The position numbers and the translations under genes are program-made. Shown here piece after piece: positions 8,407-16,215 of a DNA stretch of 17,899 nt. How positions within the stretch are numbered: position 1 is the stretch's first letter; the number at the start of each line of letters is the position of its first letter. The notes beneath the pieces are model-generated. The model was given only the letters and a program-made list of their open reading frames with translations, did not search any database and was not told where the DNA came from. Origin of the DNA: an uncultured Clostridia bacterium (GTDB taxonomy: Bacteria > Bacillota > Clostridia > Peptostreptococcales > Anaerovoracaceae); the NCBI GenBank assembly GCA_934256595.1, contig CAKQOW010000051.1, positions 1 through 17,899 on the forward strand, in the 5' to 3' direction.

Positions 8407-11130
8407 CTATTTGATAGTTCTAACACCATATTTGCACTGAGTAAGTGGAGTAGTAGCAACTACAGTACCGTCAGCGTTCTTAACTACTAATTTAACCTTG
8501 TAGTAGTTCTTGCCCTTAACTGGGTTAGTGTTAGTGTAAGTGTTTGTTGGCTTGTTTACAGTGTTCTTGTAGCCTGATGATTTCTTAGTTGACTTATAGA
8601 ACTTATAAGTTACTGTGTAGCCATTGTCTACAAGAGTCTGAACGTCAGCATTAACTGTAACTTTAACCTTTTTGCCTGACTTAGCAGTTCTTACAGTAAC
8701 TGCAAGATCCTGTACGTAAGCCTTAGCTTCTGCATCACCAAATGCAGTTTCAATCTGTGCGATTAAGTATGATAATTTTTCGTAGTTTGTAACCTGTGCA
8801 GCAGCATTGTAGCCAGCTTCTGCGTCAGTGTAGTCCTTTACAAATGCATCATATAAAGCTTTTACAGTTTCAACCTGTTCTTTTGTAGCATCTGCAGGAA
8901 GTGCAGCGATTGCATTGATTACATCGTTTAATGCTGCAGTTCTAACTTTTTCAGCTGCTTTTTCTACAGCGATCTTCTTAGCAGTATCATACTTCTGGTA
9001 TGCACCATTAGCGTTTACTGATGCATACATATCACTTGTTTCATAAGCTTCGATTTCATCAAGAAGTGCCTCTACTGTAGCCTTGTCAGCAGCAGTTAAT
9101 TTTGCTGGAAGAGCTTTTACAGCTGCATCAAGTTTAGCAAGTTCAGCATTCTTTAACTGTAAAATTGCATTCTGCAGTTTTGTACTATTTGAAACAGTTA
9201 CGCCATAGTTGTCTTCTAAATCAGCAGCAGCTTTGTATGCAGCTTCTACAGCTTCTTTGTTTTCTATTGTGATATATCCAGGAAGAGCCTTTACTACTTC
9301 TTCAGCAGCAGCTTTAGCAGTAGCTATTTCGCCCTTTGTAGGAAGCTTGTCACATTCTGCTTTTGCAGCATCGAATAATGCAGCAACTTCTGTGTTTGTT
9401 CTAGCATTGTTAGTTGCGTAGAAATCAGCTAATGTATCATCACCCATCATAGCCTTGTATCCAGCTTCCCATGACTTAGTGTCGCCATTAAGAAGTTCTA
9501 CATATTTTACTAATTTTGCTTTATCTGTTGCAAACTGAGTTAAAGCCTTGATTGTAATCACTGTATGTTCTTTATCAGTAATTGTAGCCGGAATTGATAC
9601 AGTTGCAGGTATAGCATCAAGCTGTGCCTTTGTTGCAGCAGCATTGATTTTGTCAATCTGAGCCTGGTAAAGTGCTTCGATCTTCTTCTGCTCTAAATCA
9701 TAGTATTTAGCATCGCCGTTTACTTCATATAATGCGTCTTTCATTTCAGCATTAAGTGCAGCAATCTTGCATTCCTTAGTCCAGTCTAAGCTCTGCTCTG
9801 AAACTTTAGCGTTTGCTACAACGGCTTCTCTTGATGAGTAATCAGAGTCACCATCGTATACTTCGATTTTAACTTTTACAAGGTTCTTGTCGATAGTTGC
9901 TGCATCATAGATTAATGCGCCTGTTGCATTTACCATAACCTTTGCAGTAGCAGCATAATCCTCTAAATCAGCGTAGAGCTTTTTAATCTGAGTAAATGTT
10001 TTAGTATTTTCTGTTGCATCAACTTCTGGAATATTAAAGTTAGCTAATGTAGCAGCATTTTCAATTCTTGAGTACATTACTTCTTTGTATGCATTTGCTA
10101 ACTTTGTTGCATTTGCAGCTTCATCTGCAGTATTGCTGTGTATTGAAATATACATAGCTGCTTTGCTGTCAACCTGAGCCTTTAAAGAAGCTACTGTTGC
10201 ATCATTTGTTAAAGTTCTCTTGTCTAAATCCTTAATAGTAGGTACAGCCTGTGCGTCTGCTAATTCATATGATACAAATGTATTTACATTTGAAACTGTA
10301 TAGTATACAGATTCAGTTGTTGCTGACGCAGTTGTGTCAAGTACTGCAAGCTTAGCGGCAACAGCTTCATAAGCTTCTGCAACTCTTGTTGCTGCGTTAT
10401 TATTAGTTAACTGAGCAATGCCTATAGCCTTAACATCTGTGATTGTCTTATCTCTAAGGTCGGATACATACTGCTTGTATGTTACCTTGTATAAGTTACC
10501 AGTTGTTACTGCATTTGATGTTGCTTCACCAGTTGATGTTGATGAAGAAGCAGGTGCTGACGCTACTTTTGCTGCTGTTGCTGCTGCATTGTAGTCTGCA
10601 TCAGTCATTTCTTTATCTGCATAAAGAGCAAGATTGATTTTGTTTAATTCAGCAATCACATAATCTTTGTATCCGTCAAAAGCAAGTTCCATAGTTTTGT
10701 TTAAGTATGGCTTATCTGATCCTGTGCTAAGTACAAGTGCATTAAACTCGTCCTGAGTGTCTACATCTTCCCAACCCTTATTGTTAAGGTCACCATACTT
10801 ATCAGCATTATTTAATTTGCCTACAAAGCTACCTGCAGCATTCTGAGCTTCTAATACGCTCATATAAGTATTATAAACTTCTTTTGCAATAGTTTCATAG
10901 ACAGTTTTGTCAACTATAACATTAGTTACAGTGCCTATGTTCTCTTTGTACTGTGCTGAAAGGTTTGCAACACAAGTTTCATACTCTTTTGTAAGCGTTT
11001 TCTGGTATGTTGTATAAGTGTCTGCTGCGCTATCATCAGTTGATGTTGCAGCAAAAGCACTCATAGCTGAACCGAATGTGAATGTAAAGCCTACAGCCAG
11101 TGCAAGAAGAATTGATAAAAATTTCTTCAT
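8407..11130 (-). CDS. Secreted alanine-rich helical surface (S-layer-like) protein, 907 residues
   Basis: The N-terminus MKKFLSILLALAVGFTFTFG ending in AFA-A (about 28) is a clear Sec signal peptide. The mature protein is acidic, rich in Ala, Lys, Asp and Thr, with no enzyme motif that I recognise. From about residue 617 to 810 it has helical repeats of the type ALPA-x-T-x-D/K-x-x-V-x-AL, with anchor points near 673 (ALPAKLTAADKATVEAL) and 743 (ALPADATKEQVETVKAL), a pattern common in Firmicutes surface proteins. The last 90 residues are a basic, Tyr/Thr-rich domain (TNTYTNTNPVKGKNYYKVKL) shared with the giant neighbour. AAAGGAAA lies about 9 bases before the ATG. A long conserved leader precedes it and a terminator follows, so it is probably monocistronic and strongly expressed. 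An S-layer or fibre role is inference; no SLH or LPxTG motif is seen. Confidence 0.85.
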   Translation of the reverse strand: MKKFLSILLALAVGFTFTFGSAMSAFAATSTDDSAADTYTTYQKTLTKEYETCVANLSAQYKENIGTVTNVIVDKTVYETIAKEVYNTYMSVLEAQNAAGSFVGKLNNADKYGDLNNKGWEDVDTQDEFNALVLSTGSDKPYLNKTMELAFDGYKDYVIAELNKINLALYADKEMTDADYNAAATAAKVASAPASSSTSTGEATSNAVTTGNLYKVTYKQYVSDLRDKTITDVKAIGIAQLTNNNAATRVAEAYEAVAAKLAVLDTTASATTESVYYTVSNVNTFVSYELADAQAVPTIKDLDKRTLTNDATVASLKAQVDSKAAMYISIHSNTADEAANATKLANAYKEVMYSRIENAATLANFNIPEVDATENTKTFTQIKKLYADLEDYAATAKVMVNATGALIYDAATIDKNLVKVKIEVYDGDSDYSSREAVVANAKVSEQSLDWTKECKIAALNAEMKDALYEVNGDAKYYDLEQKKIEALYQAQIDKINAAATKAQLDAIPATVSIPATITDKEHTVITIKALTQFATDKAKLVKYVELLNGDTKSWEAGYKAMMGDDTLADFYATNNARTNTEVAALFDAAKAECDKLPTKGEIATAKAAAEEVVKALPGYITIENKEAVEAAYKAAADLEDNYGVTVSNSTKLQNAILQLKNAELAKLDAAVKALPAKLTAADKATVEALLDEIEAYETSDMYASVNANGAYQKYDTAKKIAVEKAAEKVRTAALNDVINAIAALPADATKEQVETVKALYDAFVKDYTDAEAGYNAAAQVTNYEKLSYLIAQIETAFGDAEAKAYVQDLAVTVRTAKSGKKVKVTVNADVQTLVDNGYTVTYKFYKSTKKSSGYKNTVNKPTNTYTNTNPVKGKNYYKVKLVVKNADGTVVATTPLTQCKYGVRTIK
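8504..8667 (-). repeat. DNA copy of the shared C-terminal surface domain (copy 2)
   Basis: Partner of 1-164, inside the 8407-11130 gene. Here the domain can be followed to its stop codon: about 32 more codons ending QCKYGVRTIK. This predicts that the giant gene stops roughly 100 bases left of the window. Confidence 0.85.
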
Positions 11131-11144
11131 TTCGGTTATTTCCT

Positions 11145-11255
11145 TTCTTTTTGTTCTTTGTTTTCCCTCCGGTCCTGTAGCCTTTGATTTCCTTGTTCCG
11201 GTGGGCTAACGATTTGATTTGGAGTGTGCCTGTGGCTAAAAGCGTTGAAATTACA
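11145..11255 (-). promoter_or_regulatory. Conserved leader (5' UTR element), copy A
   Basis: In sense direction this stretch runs from 125 bases before to 15 bases before the ATG at 11130. It matches 17789-17899 almost perfectly from GCCACAGG to AAAGGCTA (about 60 bases, one change) and again at ACAAAGAACAAAAAGAA; the 20 bases between differ. A stem TAGCC/GGCTA (11208-11204 with 11182-11178) encloses a purine-rich conserved loop. It is non-coding in every sensible frame. Likely a cis-acting RNA (stability, translation control or ligand sensing); I cannot assign it to a known riboswitch class. Confidence 0.7.
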
Positions 11256-11300
11256 ATGGTTTTGCTGTAAAAAGAGTTTGTCTTCACCACTGGATATCGG

Positions 11301-11306
11301 ATTATA
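11301..11306 (-). promoter_or_regulatory. Possible -10 box for the 907-residue gene
   Basis: A perfect TATAAT on the minus strand, about 45 bases upstream of the conserved leader. The best -35 at correct spacing (CGCTTT) is poor; TTGTCA at 11319-11324 is only 12 bases away. If used, the transcript would carry a 5' UTR of about 160 bases. Confidence 0.35.
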
Positions 11307-11419
11307 AAAAGGTATTTATGACAAAAGCGTTGTATGTTATTTAGATTTAATATATACTATTAATATAATAATATAAAGGTAAAGGTAAAGTAATAAATAA
11401 TTAAAAAAGTAGAGAATTT

Positions 11420-11698
11420 ATGGGCAGACAATGGATACATATAAAAGGGAGAAAACTTCTGTGTAAAGAATTTATCTATAGCCTTGACGGTTATAGAGCT
11501 GTAGCGGTATTGAGAAAACGCGAAGATGAAATATGCAAGACATGCAATCATATGCTTTATGTGCTTCAGGTGCTTACTGATGAGTACCTGCACAATGAAA
11601 ACTATATCGAAGATCATTGATCAGATTTTCTTAAAAAGCATTATACGGAGATGTCGGTGGAAAGAAAACTGCCGGAGGCTTTAGAAGTTTTTTTGTGA
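11420..11698 (+). pseudogene. Small decayed gene of unknown function with an in-frame TGA
   Basis: The frame opens with MGRQWIHIKGRKLLCKEFIY, runs 66 codons, hits TGA at 11618-11620, and then stays open with plausible sequence (SDFLKKHYTEMSVERKLPEA) up to a second TGA at 11696. A TGG-to-TGA change would explain this, giving an ancestral protein of about 92 residues. The ribosome site is weak. I do not recognise the family. It is also possible that the 66-residue protein is real and the tail chance. Confidence 0.4.
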
Positions 11699-11702
11699 AC
11701 AG

Positions 11703-12229
11703 ATGGAATCAAAACTAAATATTGATTTAACAGAAATGCTAGATTGGTGTGCAGTTCGATCAAATGAAACATATATGCGCATACAGGAAGTACAGAAGAA
11801 AGAAGATGAAAGAATCTTACTGGTAAATTCTTTAATTAAAATAAGATTGATGAAAGCCGGGAGGACAAACCGGAGAGCCGGATCAGAAAACTGCTTTTAC
11901 TTCAAAAATCAAAAGCAGCGTCTAACCTTTATGAATTAGACGAAAAGGAAATAAGCATAGCAAGAACCTGGTGTGAGGTCCTTGTTTCATCTGTTTTTTC
12001 AGAAGCGATTTCTTATGGACTGATGCTGCGTCTGGTCGAAAACGCAATAGCTACTGAATCAGAAATAAGTGACCTTTTGAAAGACAGATACCATATAGAG
12101 AAAGATTACGAATGGTATTCTGAAGATTTTTTGGGTTGCAAACTGGATACACCTACTGAGATTAGAACAGAGGATGTTCTGAGCCTGTATGCAGAGCGAG
12201 TGGAAAAAATTATCGGAACAAAAATATAG
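11703..12229 (+). pseudogene. Frameshifted gene of unknown function
   Basis: The first part (MESKLNIDLTEMLDWCAVRS...) is read in one frame to 11939, but its last 30 codons turn basic and unlikely. From 11840 the next frame is open to the TAG at 12227-12229, with natural sequence (IDESREDKPESRIRKLLLLQ, then ISIARTWCEVLVSSVFSEAI) ending VEKIIGTKI. Joining the two frames near 11845 gives one acidic, helical protein of about 175 residues. The start lies four bases after the previous decayed gene, as in an operon, but no clear ribosome site is seen. No known domain is recognised. A sequencing error would give the same picture. Confidence 0.55.
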
Positions 12230-12333
12230 ATTTCATGGCTAAGTACTGCTCGCAAAGTGTTCTTACTGGTCCTTACTGTATCTACGGAATCTGTCATTTA
12301 TTATAGAACAGAATAAAGCTTTGCAGCTTTTTA

Positions 12334-12430
12334 GACATTCGCACATTATTTTCATGCAATTTGATGTGTGTTCGTTATTTTGCATTTGACAATCGCACAT
12401 TGTTTTTATACAATATAATGTATGATTGTC
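12334..12430 (+). promoter_or_regulatory. abiE promoter with operator half-sites
   Basis: TTGACA (12386-12391), 17 bases, TACAAT (12409-12414) form a strong promoter. A 27-base direct repeat (GACAWTCGCACATT... to ...CAAT) lies at 12334-12360 and 12388-12414, the second copy covering the promoter. GACAATCGCACATT (12388-12401) also forms an inverted repeat (12 of 14) with 12417-12430. This gives three half-sites, two direct and one inverted. AbiEi antitoxins are known to repress their own operon by binding repeats at the promoter, so these are the expected operators. Confidence 0.65.
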
Positions 12431-12447
12431 TAAGCGAGGTGAAGGAT

Positions 12448-13041
12448 ATGAAAGACAAAGACAAAATTGAAAAGTTGCTGAAAACATCGGAGAGCGGTAT
12501 GATTACCGTGGCACAGGTCACGGAAGCGGGATTGCACCGCAGTGTTTTACAGGAGCTTGTCAAAAGCGGCGAAATATACCGTTTTGGGCGCGGTCTGTAT
12601 GTACAGAGTAACGCATGGGAGGATGATTTCTATCTCCTTCAGCACAAGTATGGACGCGGAATCTATTCACATGATACAGCCCTTTATTTGCTGGGATATT
12701 CAGACCGTACTCCAGCGAAATATACGATGACCTTTCCCAAGGGATACAATTCGCATTCACTAAAGCAGGAGAATTTGATTGTTAAGCGGGTTATCCCGGA
12801 GAATTATGCGCTTGGTACAATTGAAGTCAAATCCCCCTCCGGCAATCCGATACGTATTTACAATTTGGAGCGGACTCTGTGCGACATTTTGCGTGGCAGC
12901 GGGAGCGATATTCAAATTATCGGAGATGCCATGAAACGCTATGCAGCATCTAGGAACAAAAATATTCACAGGCTAATGCAGTATGCTGATCAGCTTCACG
13001 TGAAGCCTAAAGTACTGCATTACATGGAGGTTCTGCTATGA
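12448..13041 (+). CDS. abiEi: AbiEi family antitoxin / autorepressor
   Basis: 197 residues from the ATG at 12448, chosen because AGGTGAAGG lies just before it; upstream in-frame ATGs fall inside the promoter. Residues 1-50 form a winged-helix domain (MITVAQVTEAGLHRSVLQEL, then GRGLYV), followed by the AbiEi-type core (HDTALYLLGYSDRTP, TMTFPKGYNSHSLKQ, and YNLERTLCDILR at 138-149). In the AbiE type IV toxin-antitoxin system this protein neutralises the toxin without direct contact and represses the operon. Its stop overlaps the next start (ATGA), so the two are translationally coupled. The higher GC than the surrounding DNA suggests acquisition by transfer. Confidence 0.9.
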   Translation: MKDKDKIEKLLKTSESGMITVAQVTEAGLHRSVLQELVKSGEIYRFGRGLYVQSNAWEDDFYLLQHKYGRGIYSHDTALYLLGYSDRTPAKYTMTFPKGYNSHSLKQENLIVKRVIPENYALGTIEVKSPSGNPIRIYNLERTLCDILRGSGSDIQIIGDAMKRYAASRNKNIHRLMQYADQLHVKPKVLHYMEVLL

Positions 13042-13883
13042 TTACAAAAAATCCAATGCAACTAAAAGCTTTTATCAAGAATAAAGCGGCAGAAAAAAAT
13101 ATTTCGGCGCAACTTGTTATGCAAAACTATATGCTGGAACGACTGCTGGAGCGTATTTCCCTCTCGCCCTACAAGCACAATTTTATTCTCAAAGGCGGAT
13201 TCCTGATTTCCGCTATTGTGGGACTAGATACGCGAACTACAATGGATTTGGATACGACAATCAAGGGATTTACTCTGACGCATGAAGCAATCCGTACAAT
13301 TTTCACGGACATCTGCGCTGTGCCCATTACCGATGATGTAAATTTTGAGCTTGTCGATATTTCTGATATTCGGGAAACTGACGATTATCCAGGTATACGT
13401 GTTGCGCTGAAAGCAAACTATCTGCCAATTAGCGTACCGCTGACGGTTGATGTTACAACAGCTGACATGATAACACCACGTGAGATGGAATACACATTCC
13501 CGCTACTGTTTGATGATCGCACAATCAGTATTCTTGCCTATAACCTTGAAACTGTGCTAGCAGAAAAGCTGGAAACTGTGCTGTCTCGCAATATTGCAAA
13601 TACCCGTCCAAGGGATTACTATGACATACATATTCTTTATGCGCTGCGGGGCTCGGAATGCGATAAAACAATGCTGCGGCATGCTCTTGAGCGGACAACG
13701 CAGAAACGCGGTAGCGGTATGATACTGACGGATTACAATGAGATTATAAAAGAGATTCGCGAAAGCAGCAGACTCTGCAAACTGTGGGAGAAGTACAGGC
13801 GCGAGTATCAATATGCAAAGGACATCTCCTTCGATGATACCTGTAGCACCATTCAGATAATTATGGAAGCGATATCTTTGTAA
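13038..13883 (+). CDS. abiEii: AbiEii family nucleotidyltransferase toxin
   Basis: 281 residues, a normal length for the family. It shows the DNA polymerase beta-like nucleotidyltransferase motifs of AbiEii: KGG (52-54), R66 and the metal-binding pair D70-x-D72 (RTTMDLD), a third acidic strand VDV (137-139), the EKLETVL motif with K177, and RPRDYYD (190-196). All catalytic positions appear intact. AbiEii/MenA-type toxins are reported to modify tRNA acceptor ends with nucleotides and so stop growth after phage infection; that is family knowledge. It overlaps abiEi by four bases. Its neighbour 3' is the inverted-repeat copy at 13913, with no obvious terminator before it. Confidence 0.92.
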   Translation: MITKNPMQLKAFIKNKAAEKNISAQLVMQNYMLERLLERISLSPYKHNFILKGGFLISAIVGLDTRTTMDLDTTIKGFTLTHEAIRTIFTDICAVPITDDVNFELVDISDIRETDDYPGIRVALKANYLPISVPLTVDVTTADMITPREMEYTFPLLFDDRTISILAYNLETVLAEKLETVLSRNIANTRPRDYYDIHILYALRGSECDKTMLRHALERTTQKRGSGMILTDYNEIIKEIRESSRLCKLWEKYRREYQYAKDISFDDTCSTIQIIMEAISL

Positions 13884-13912
13884 ATAAAAGTGATATTAGT
13901 ATAAATAATATT

Positions 13913-14007
13913 GATTACAAAGTAGCCTTTAAAAGTAGACTTTGAGTGGACTTTAGTAACCAAATGTTAAAAATGTGGCTGTTTGCAAATTGCTCCTCAA
14001 AGCCTTT
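13913..14007 (+). repeat. Inner inverted repeat, left copy
   Basis: About 95 bases that match the reverse complement of 16172-16267 with roughly seven differences. It starts with the last codons of the 434-residue regulator (GATTACAAAGTAG), includes three AAAGTAGACTTT-like units (13919-13930, 13932-13943, degenerate 13943-13954), and ends with the codons MLKMWLFANCSSK that open the truncated remnant at 15772-16215. Similarity stops at the same base in both copies, at the SSK codons. Confidence 0.85.
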
Positions 14008-14068
14008 CACCGGTTTGTTTACGTTTAATGCGACAGCCCCTTATTCATTTATCAGGTTAATTTCATAC

Positions 14069-15115
14069 TTACCATTTGATATATCGTGTCGCCCGTCCTG
14101 CACCGATTCGTTTTATTGAACCTGTTTTAACCATTGCGCCAAGAACAGCCTCTACAGTTGTAGGAGAGACATCAGGTAGAATTTTGCAGATATCGGCTTT
14201 GGAAATTGGTGTCAGGCTGTTTAGTACAGTCGCCTCTATGCGAGCTTTTTTGGTAATCTTCCTGCCTTGCACTACCGCAAACCGCTTGTCTAATTCCTTA
14301 TAACACATATAGAGTGTGGACAGAAAGTTCTCTATAAACGGAAAATAGGAATTTTCATTTGTCTCCCATCCGGCAGAGGATTGCCGTAATGCCTCATAAT
14401 AATATCCCTTGGAGTTATTGATCTGTTCCTCGAATGATACATATTTTCCGGCATCAAAACCGTTTTTATACAGCAGCAGCAGCGAAAGCAAACGTGACAT
14501 TCTGCCATTGCCGTCACGAAACGGATGGATGCAGAGAAAGTCTAAAATCACGCATGGAATCAGAAGAAGCTGATTGATGTTTGCATCACTGCGGGCGTCC
14601 ATATAAGCAAGTTCAAGCTGCTCCATGGCAGCTGGAGTCTCATCTGCGGGTACAGGGCGAAAACGGACACGCCGGTTTCCTTCGGCATCAATCTCCAGAA
14701 TTACATTATCATCTGCCTTGTACTGTCCGCCGTACTCGTAGCCTGCAAAGCTCATCATCATTTCGTGCATCCTGAGAATATCACTTTGCCGAAAGTCTAT
14801 GTGTTCATATCCCATATGGATCTCATTCAGCACATCTCTATATCCGGCGATTTCCGCCTCGTTGTGGTTAAGCGGGGCGCTGTTCTGATTGACAATGGCG
14901 ACAATACGCTCATCGCTGGTCACAATACCCTCGATGGCATTGGAACTTTTGATGGACTGCACCTTTGCGACAGCCTCCAGCTCCGTAAAAATCTGCATGT
15001 ATTCATCTTTGCGCACACCTGCCATAGTTTTAAGCGCGGTAATATTGGAAGTAAGGTTCACAAGGTTTGCCGGAAGCAAACCGTTATTCAAAAATGAGTA
15101 ATCAAATTTTCTCAT
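14069..15115 (-). CDS. Fic family AMP-transferase with N-terminal inhibitory helix and C-terminal winged helix
   Basis: 348 residues from the ATG at 15115; the ATG at 15136 would lie upstream of the likely transcription start and lacks a ribosome site, while AAAGG precedes 15115. The Fic motif HPFRDGNGR is at 197-205 with the catalytic His197. The N-terminal motif SSNAIEG (57-63, Glu62) matches the inhibitory helix of class II Fic proteins, so the enzyme is probably auto-inhibited and needs no separate antitoxin. Residues 288-345 look like a winged helix (ARIEATVLNSLTPISKADIC, then IKRIGAGRATRYIK). Fic enzymes transfer AMP from ATP to Ser, Thr or Tyr of target proteins; the target is unknown. 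The C-terminal domain and the operator dyads at the promoter together suggest self-regulation. The gene converges on abiEii. Confidence 0.92.
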   Translation of the reverse strand: MRKFDYSFLNNGLLPANLVNLTSNITALKTMAGVRKDEYMQIFTELEAVAKVQSIKSSNAIEGIVTSDERIVAIVNQNSAPLNHNEAEIAGYRDVLNEIHMGYEHIDFRQSDILRMHEMMMSFAGYEYGGQYKADDNVILEIDAEGNRRVRFRPVPADETPAAMEQLELAYMDARSDANINQLLLIPCVILDFLCIHPFRDGNGRMSRLLSLLLLYKNGFDAGKYVSFEEQINNSKGYYYEALRQSSAGWETNENSYFPFIENFLSTLYMCYKELDKRFAVVQGRKITKKARIEATVLNSLTPISKADICKILPDVSPTTVEAVLGAMVKTGSIKRIGAGRATRYIKW

Positions 15116-15129
15116 ACAGCACCAGCCTT

Positions 15130-15218
15130 TCTGCATATAATTATAGTATATTATATGCAGAAAAACAAGATATCATCCAATTTATCTGCATATACTTTTG
15201 CAAAATATATGCAGATAA
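15130..15218 (-). promoter_or_regulatory. fic promoter with two TCTGCATATA dyads
   Basis: TTGTTT (15163-15168), 17 bases, TATAAT (15140-15145) on the minus strand. Dyad 1, TCTGCATATAAT / ATTATATGCAGA (15130-15141 and 15150-15161), is perfect and covers the -10 and spacer. Dyad 2, TTATCTGCATATA / TATATGCAGATAA (15182-15194 and 15206-15218), is perfect with 13-base arms and lies just upstream. Four identical half-sites over one promoter indicate a repressor; the Fic protein's own winged helix or the HTH protein at 15514 are candidates. Confidence 0.7.
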
Positions 15219-15513
15219 TATCAGAGGCAGATATGACTGTTCGTATATGCTGCCTGCAGATCTGATTTGAGCAGCCGCGAAGTTCATCTATAAGCATTGA
15301 TGTGTTCTTTGTCGTATTTTCACCTGTATATATAGCTATATTATATTTTGAGGAGAAAATAAGGCAAAATTCACCTTGTCCAGGTATATTACTGACAGAT
15401 AGAGGCTATTTATATATTAAAACGAAATCAAAGCGAAACAAAAACGAAATCGCGCCTGTATCGTTTCGCTATGCGTAGTACAATTACGGTGTAATATTGT
15501 TTGGAGGTATGTT
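15219..15513. other. Divergent intergenic region with an AGCGAAAC inverted repeat
   Basis: No gene is seen between fic and the HTH gene. The right part has CGAAA repeats and an 8-base inverted repeat, AGCGAAAC (15432-15439) and GTTTCGCT (15463-15470), upstream of a TACAAT (15479-15484). This could be an operator-promoter for the 15514 gene, but no good -35 is visible. Confidence 0.4.
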
Positions 15514-15708
15514 ATGGAATATATATCCTGCGCAGAGGCGGCATCGGCAATGGGTATTACTGTTTGCAGAGTACAGCAGATGTGTAAACAGGGTAAACTT
15601 CCGGGAGCAGTCAAAGAAGGACATACGTGGCTGATTTCAAAAGATGCTGTTTCGGAAGAAGTTTATGAAAAAAAAGAACCCGACACATCAGGCTCTCTCA
15701 AAGTGTAG
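15514..15708 (+). CDS. Small helix-turn-helix (excisionase/MerR-like) DNA-binding protein
   Basis: 64 residues starting at an ATG with GGAGG eight bases upstream. The sequence MEYISCAEAASAMGITVCRV, then QQMCKQGKLPGAVKEGHTWL and ISKDAV is a complete single-domain MerR/excisionase-type winged helix (residues 1-48) with a short polar tail. Proteins of this size are common in Firmicutes accessory regions and are often annotated as excisionase-family; no integrase is present here, so a regulatory role is more likely. It is divergent from fic and could regulate it. Function beyond DNA binding is inferred. Confidence 0.8.
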   Translation: MEYISCAEAASAMGITVCRVQQMCKQGKLPGAVKEGHTWLISKDAVSEEVYEKKEPDTSGSLKV

Positions 15709-15761
15709 TCCGAAGACATCCACCGCAATTCTGTATTATAATATATTTGTATACACCTTAC

Positions 15762-15775
15762 TTAAGTATACTTAA
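15762..15775. repeat. Perfect palindrome at the end of the truncated regulator
   Basis: TTAAGTATACTTAA is a 14-base perfect palindrome overlapping the stop codon of the 15772-16215 remnant, between two convergent genes. AT-rich and without a T-run; role unknown. Confidence 0.5.
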
Positions 15776-16215
15776 TTATTCAACTTCCAATAGCCTTTTG
15801 TATTACTTCCACATCTGACAAGAATGCCTTTTTCCTTTAAGGTCTTAATATTTCTAAGGACTGTACGTTTTGAAATTCCTATCTGTCCGGCTATTTCCTG
15901 TGTAGAAATATCAGGACACTCCTTTATAAGTAAAATAGTTTTATCTTCTGTTGAAACTTTTTTACTGGTGACATTATTGGTGACATTGTCATCTAACAGC
16001 CTGATATAATCTTCACCGGCATTACAGCACACCGTTATTCCACTGTCAGCAATAGTATATTCAGGTAAAGGGCTATTGTTTTTTGCACATGCTTCACTGA
16101 TTTTATCAAAGCCTCTGTTCCCTGCTTCAATTATTTCGCTTTTGAAAAATATTTCTGCAAGCTTTGGATTAAAAAGCTTTGAGGAGCAATTTGCAAACAT
16201 CCACATTTTTAACAA
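15772..16215 (-). pseudogene. C-terminal remnant of a Schlafen/AlbA_2 ATP-binding regulator
   Basis: 147 codons. Residues 16-44 (FNPKLAEIFFKSEIIEAGNR, then GFDKI) match the end of the GHKL-like ATPase region of the AlbA_2/HATPase_c_4 regulator class, and residues 90-147 form a winged helix (ISTQEIAGQIGISKRTVLRN, then GYWKLNN). The first two thirds of the usual protein, including the AlbA_2 domain, are missing. Codons 1-13 (MLKMWMFANCSSK) belong to the repeat also found at 13955-14003 and are not family sequence, so the junction at SSK marks the break. It may still be translated as a free DNA-binding domain, but no clear ribosome site is seen. It follows the intact regulator in the same direction. 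Confidence 0.7.

Noticed and set aside
11145..11255. Leader as a c-di-GMP-I riboswitch
   Set aside because: CACAGG and CAAAGGCTA faintly recall its conserved bases, but the second helix, the GCAAAGC core and the tetraloop arrangement are absent.
11036..11290. 84-codon minus-strand frame across the conserved leader
   Set aside because: It overlaps the signal-peptide region of the 907-residue gene in another frame, has a Lys/Asn-rich non-natural composition, and the conservation between leader copies does not follow codons.
11618..11620. In-frame TGA as selenocysteine
   Set aside because: No SECIS-like hairpin is visible directly after it and no selenoprotein family is recognised; decay is simpler.
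12315..12330. AAAGCT/AGCTTT hairpin as terminator of the decayed genes
   Set aside because: Six A/T-rich pairs and a short T-run are too weak to call.
12361..12447. Upstream start for abiEi at 12361
   Set aside because: It would place codons over the TTGACA/TACAAT promoter and operator; the ATG at 12448 has a strong ribosome site.
15116..15136. Upstream fic start at 15136
   Set aside because: It lies before the predicted transcription start near 15133 and has no ribosome site.
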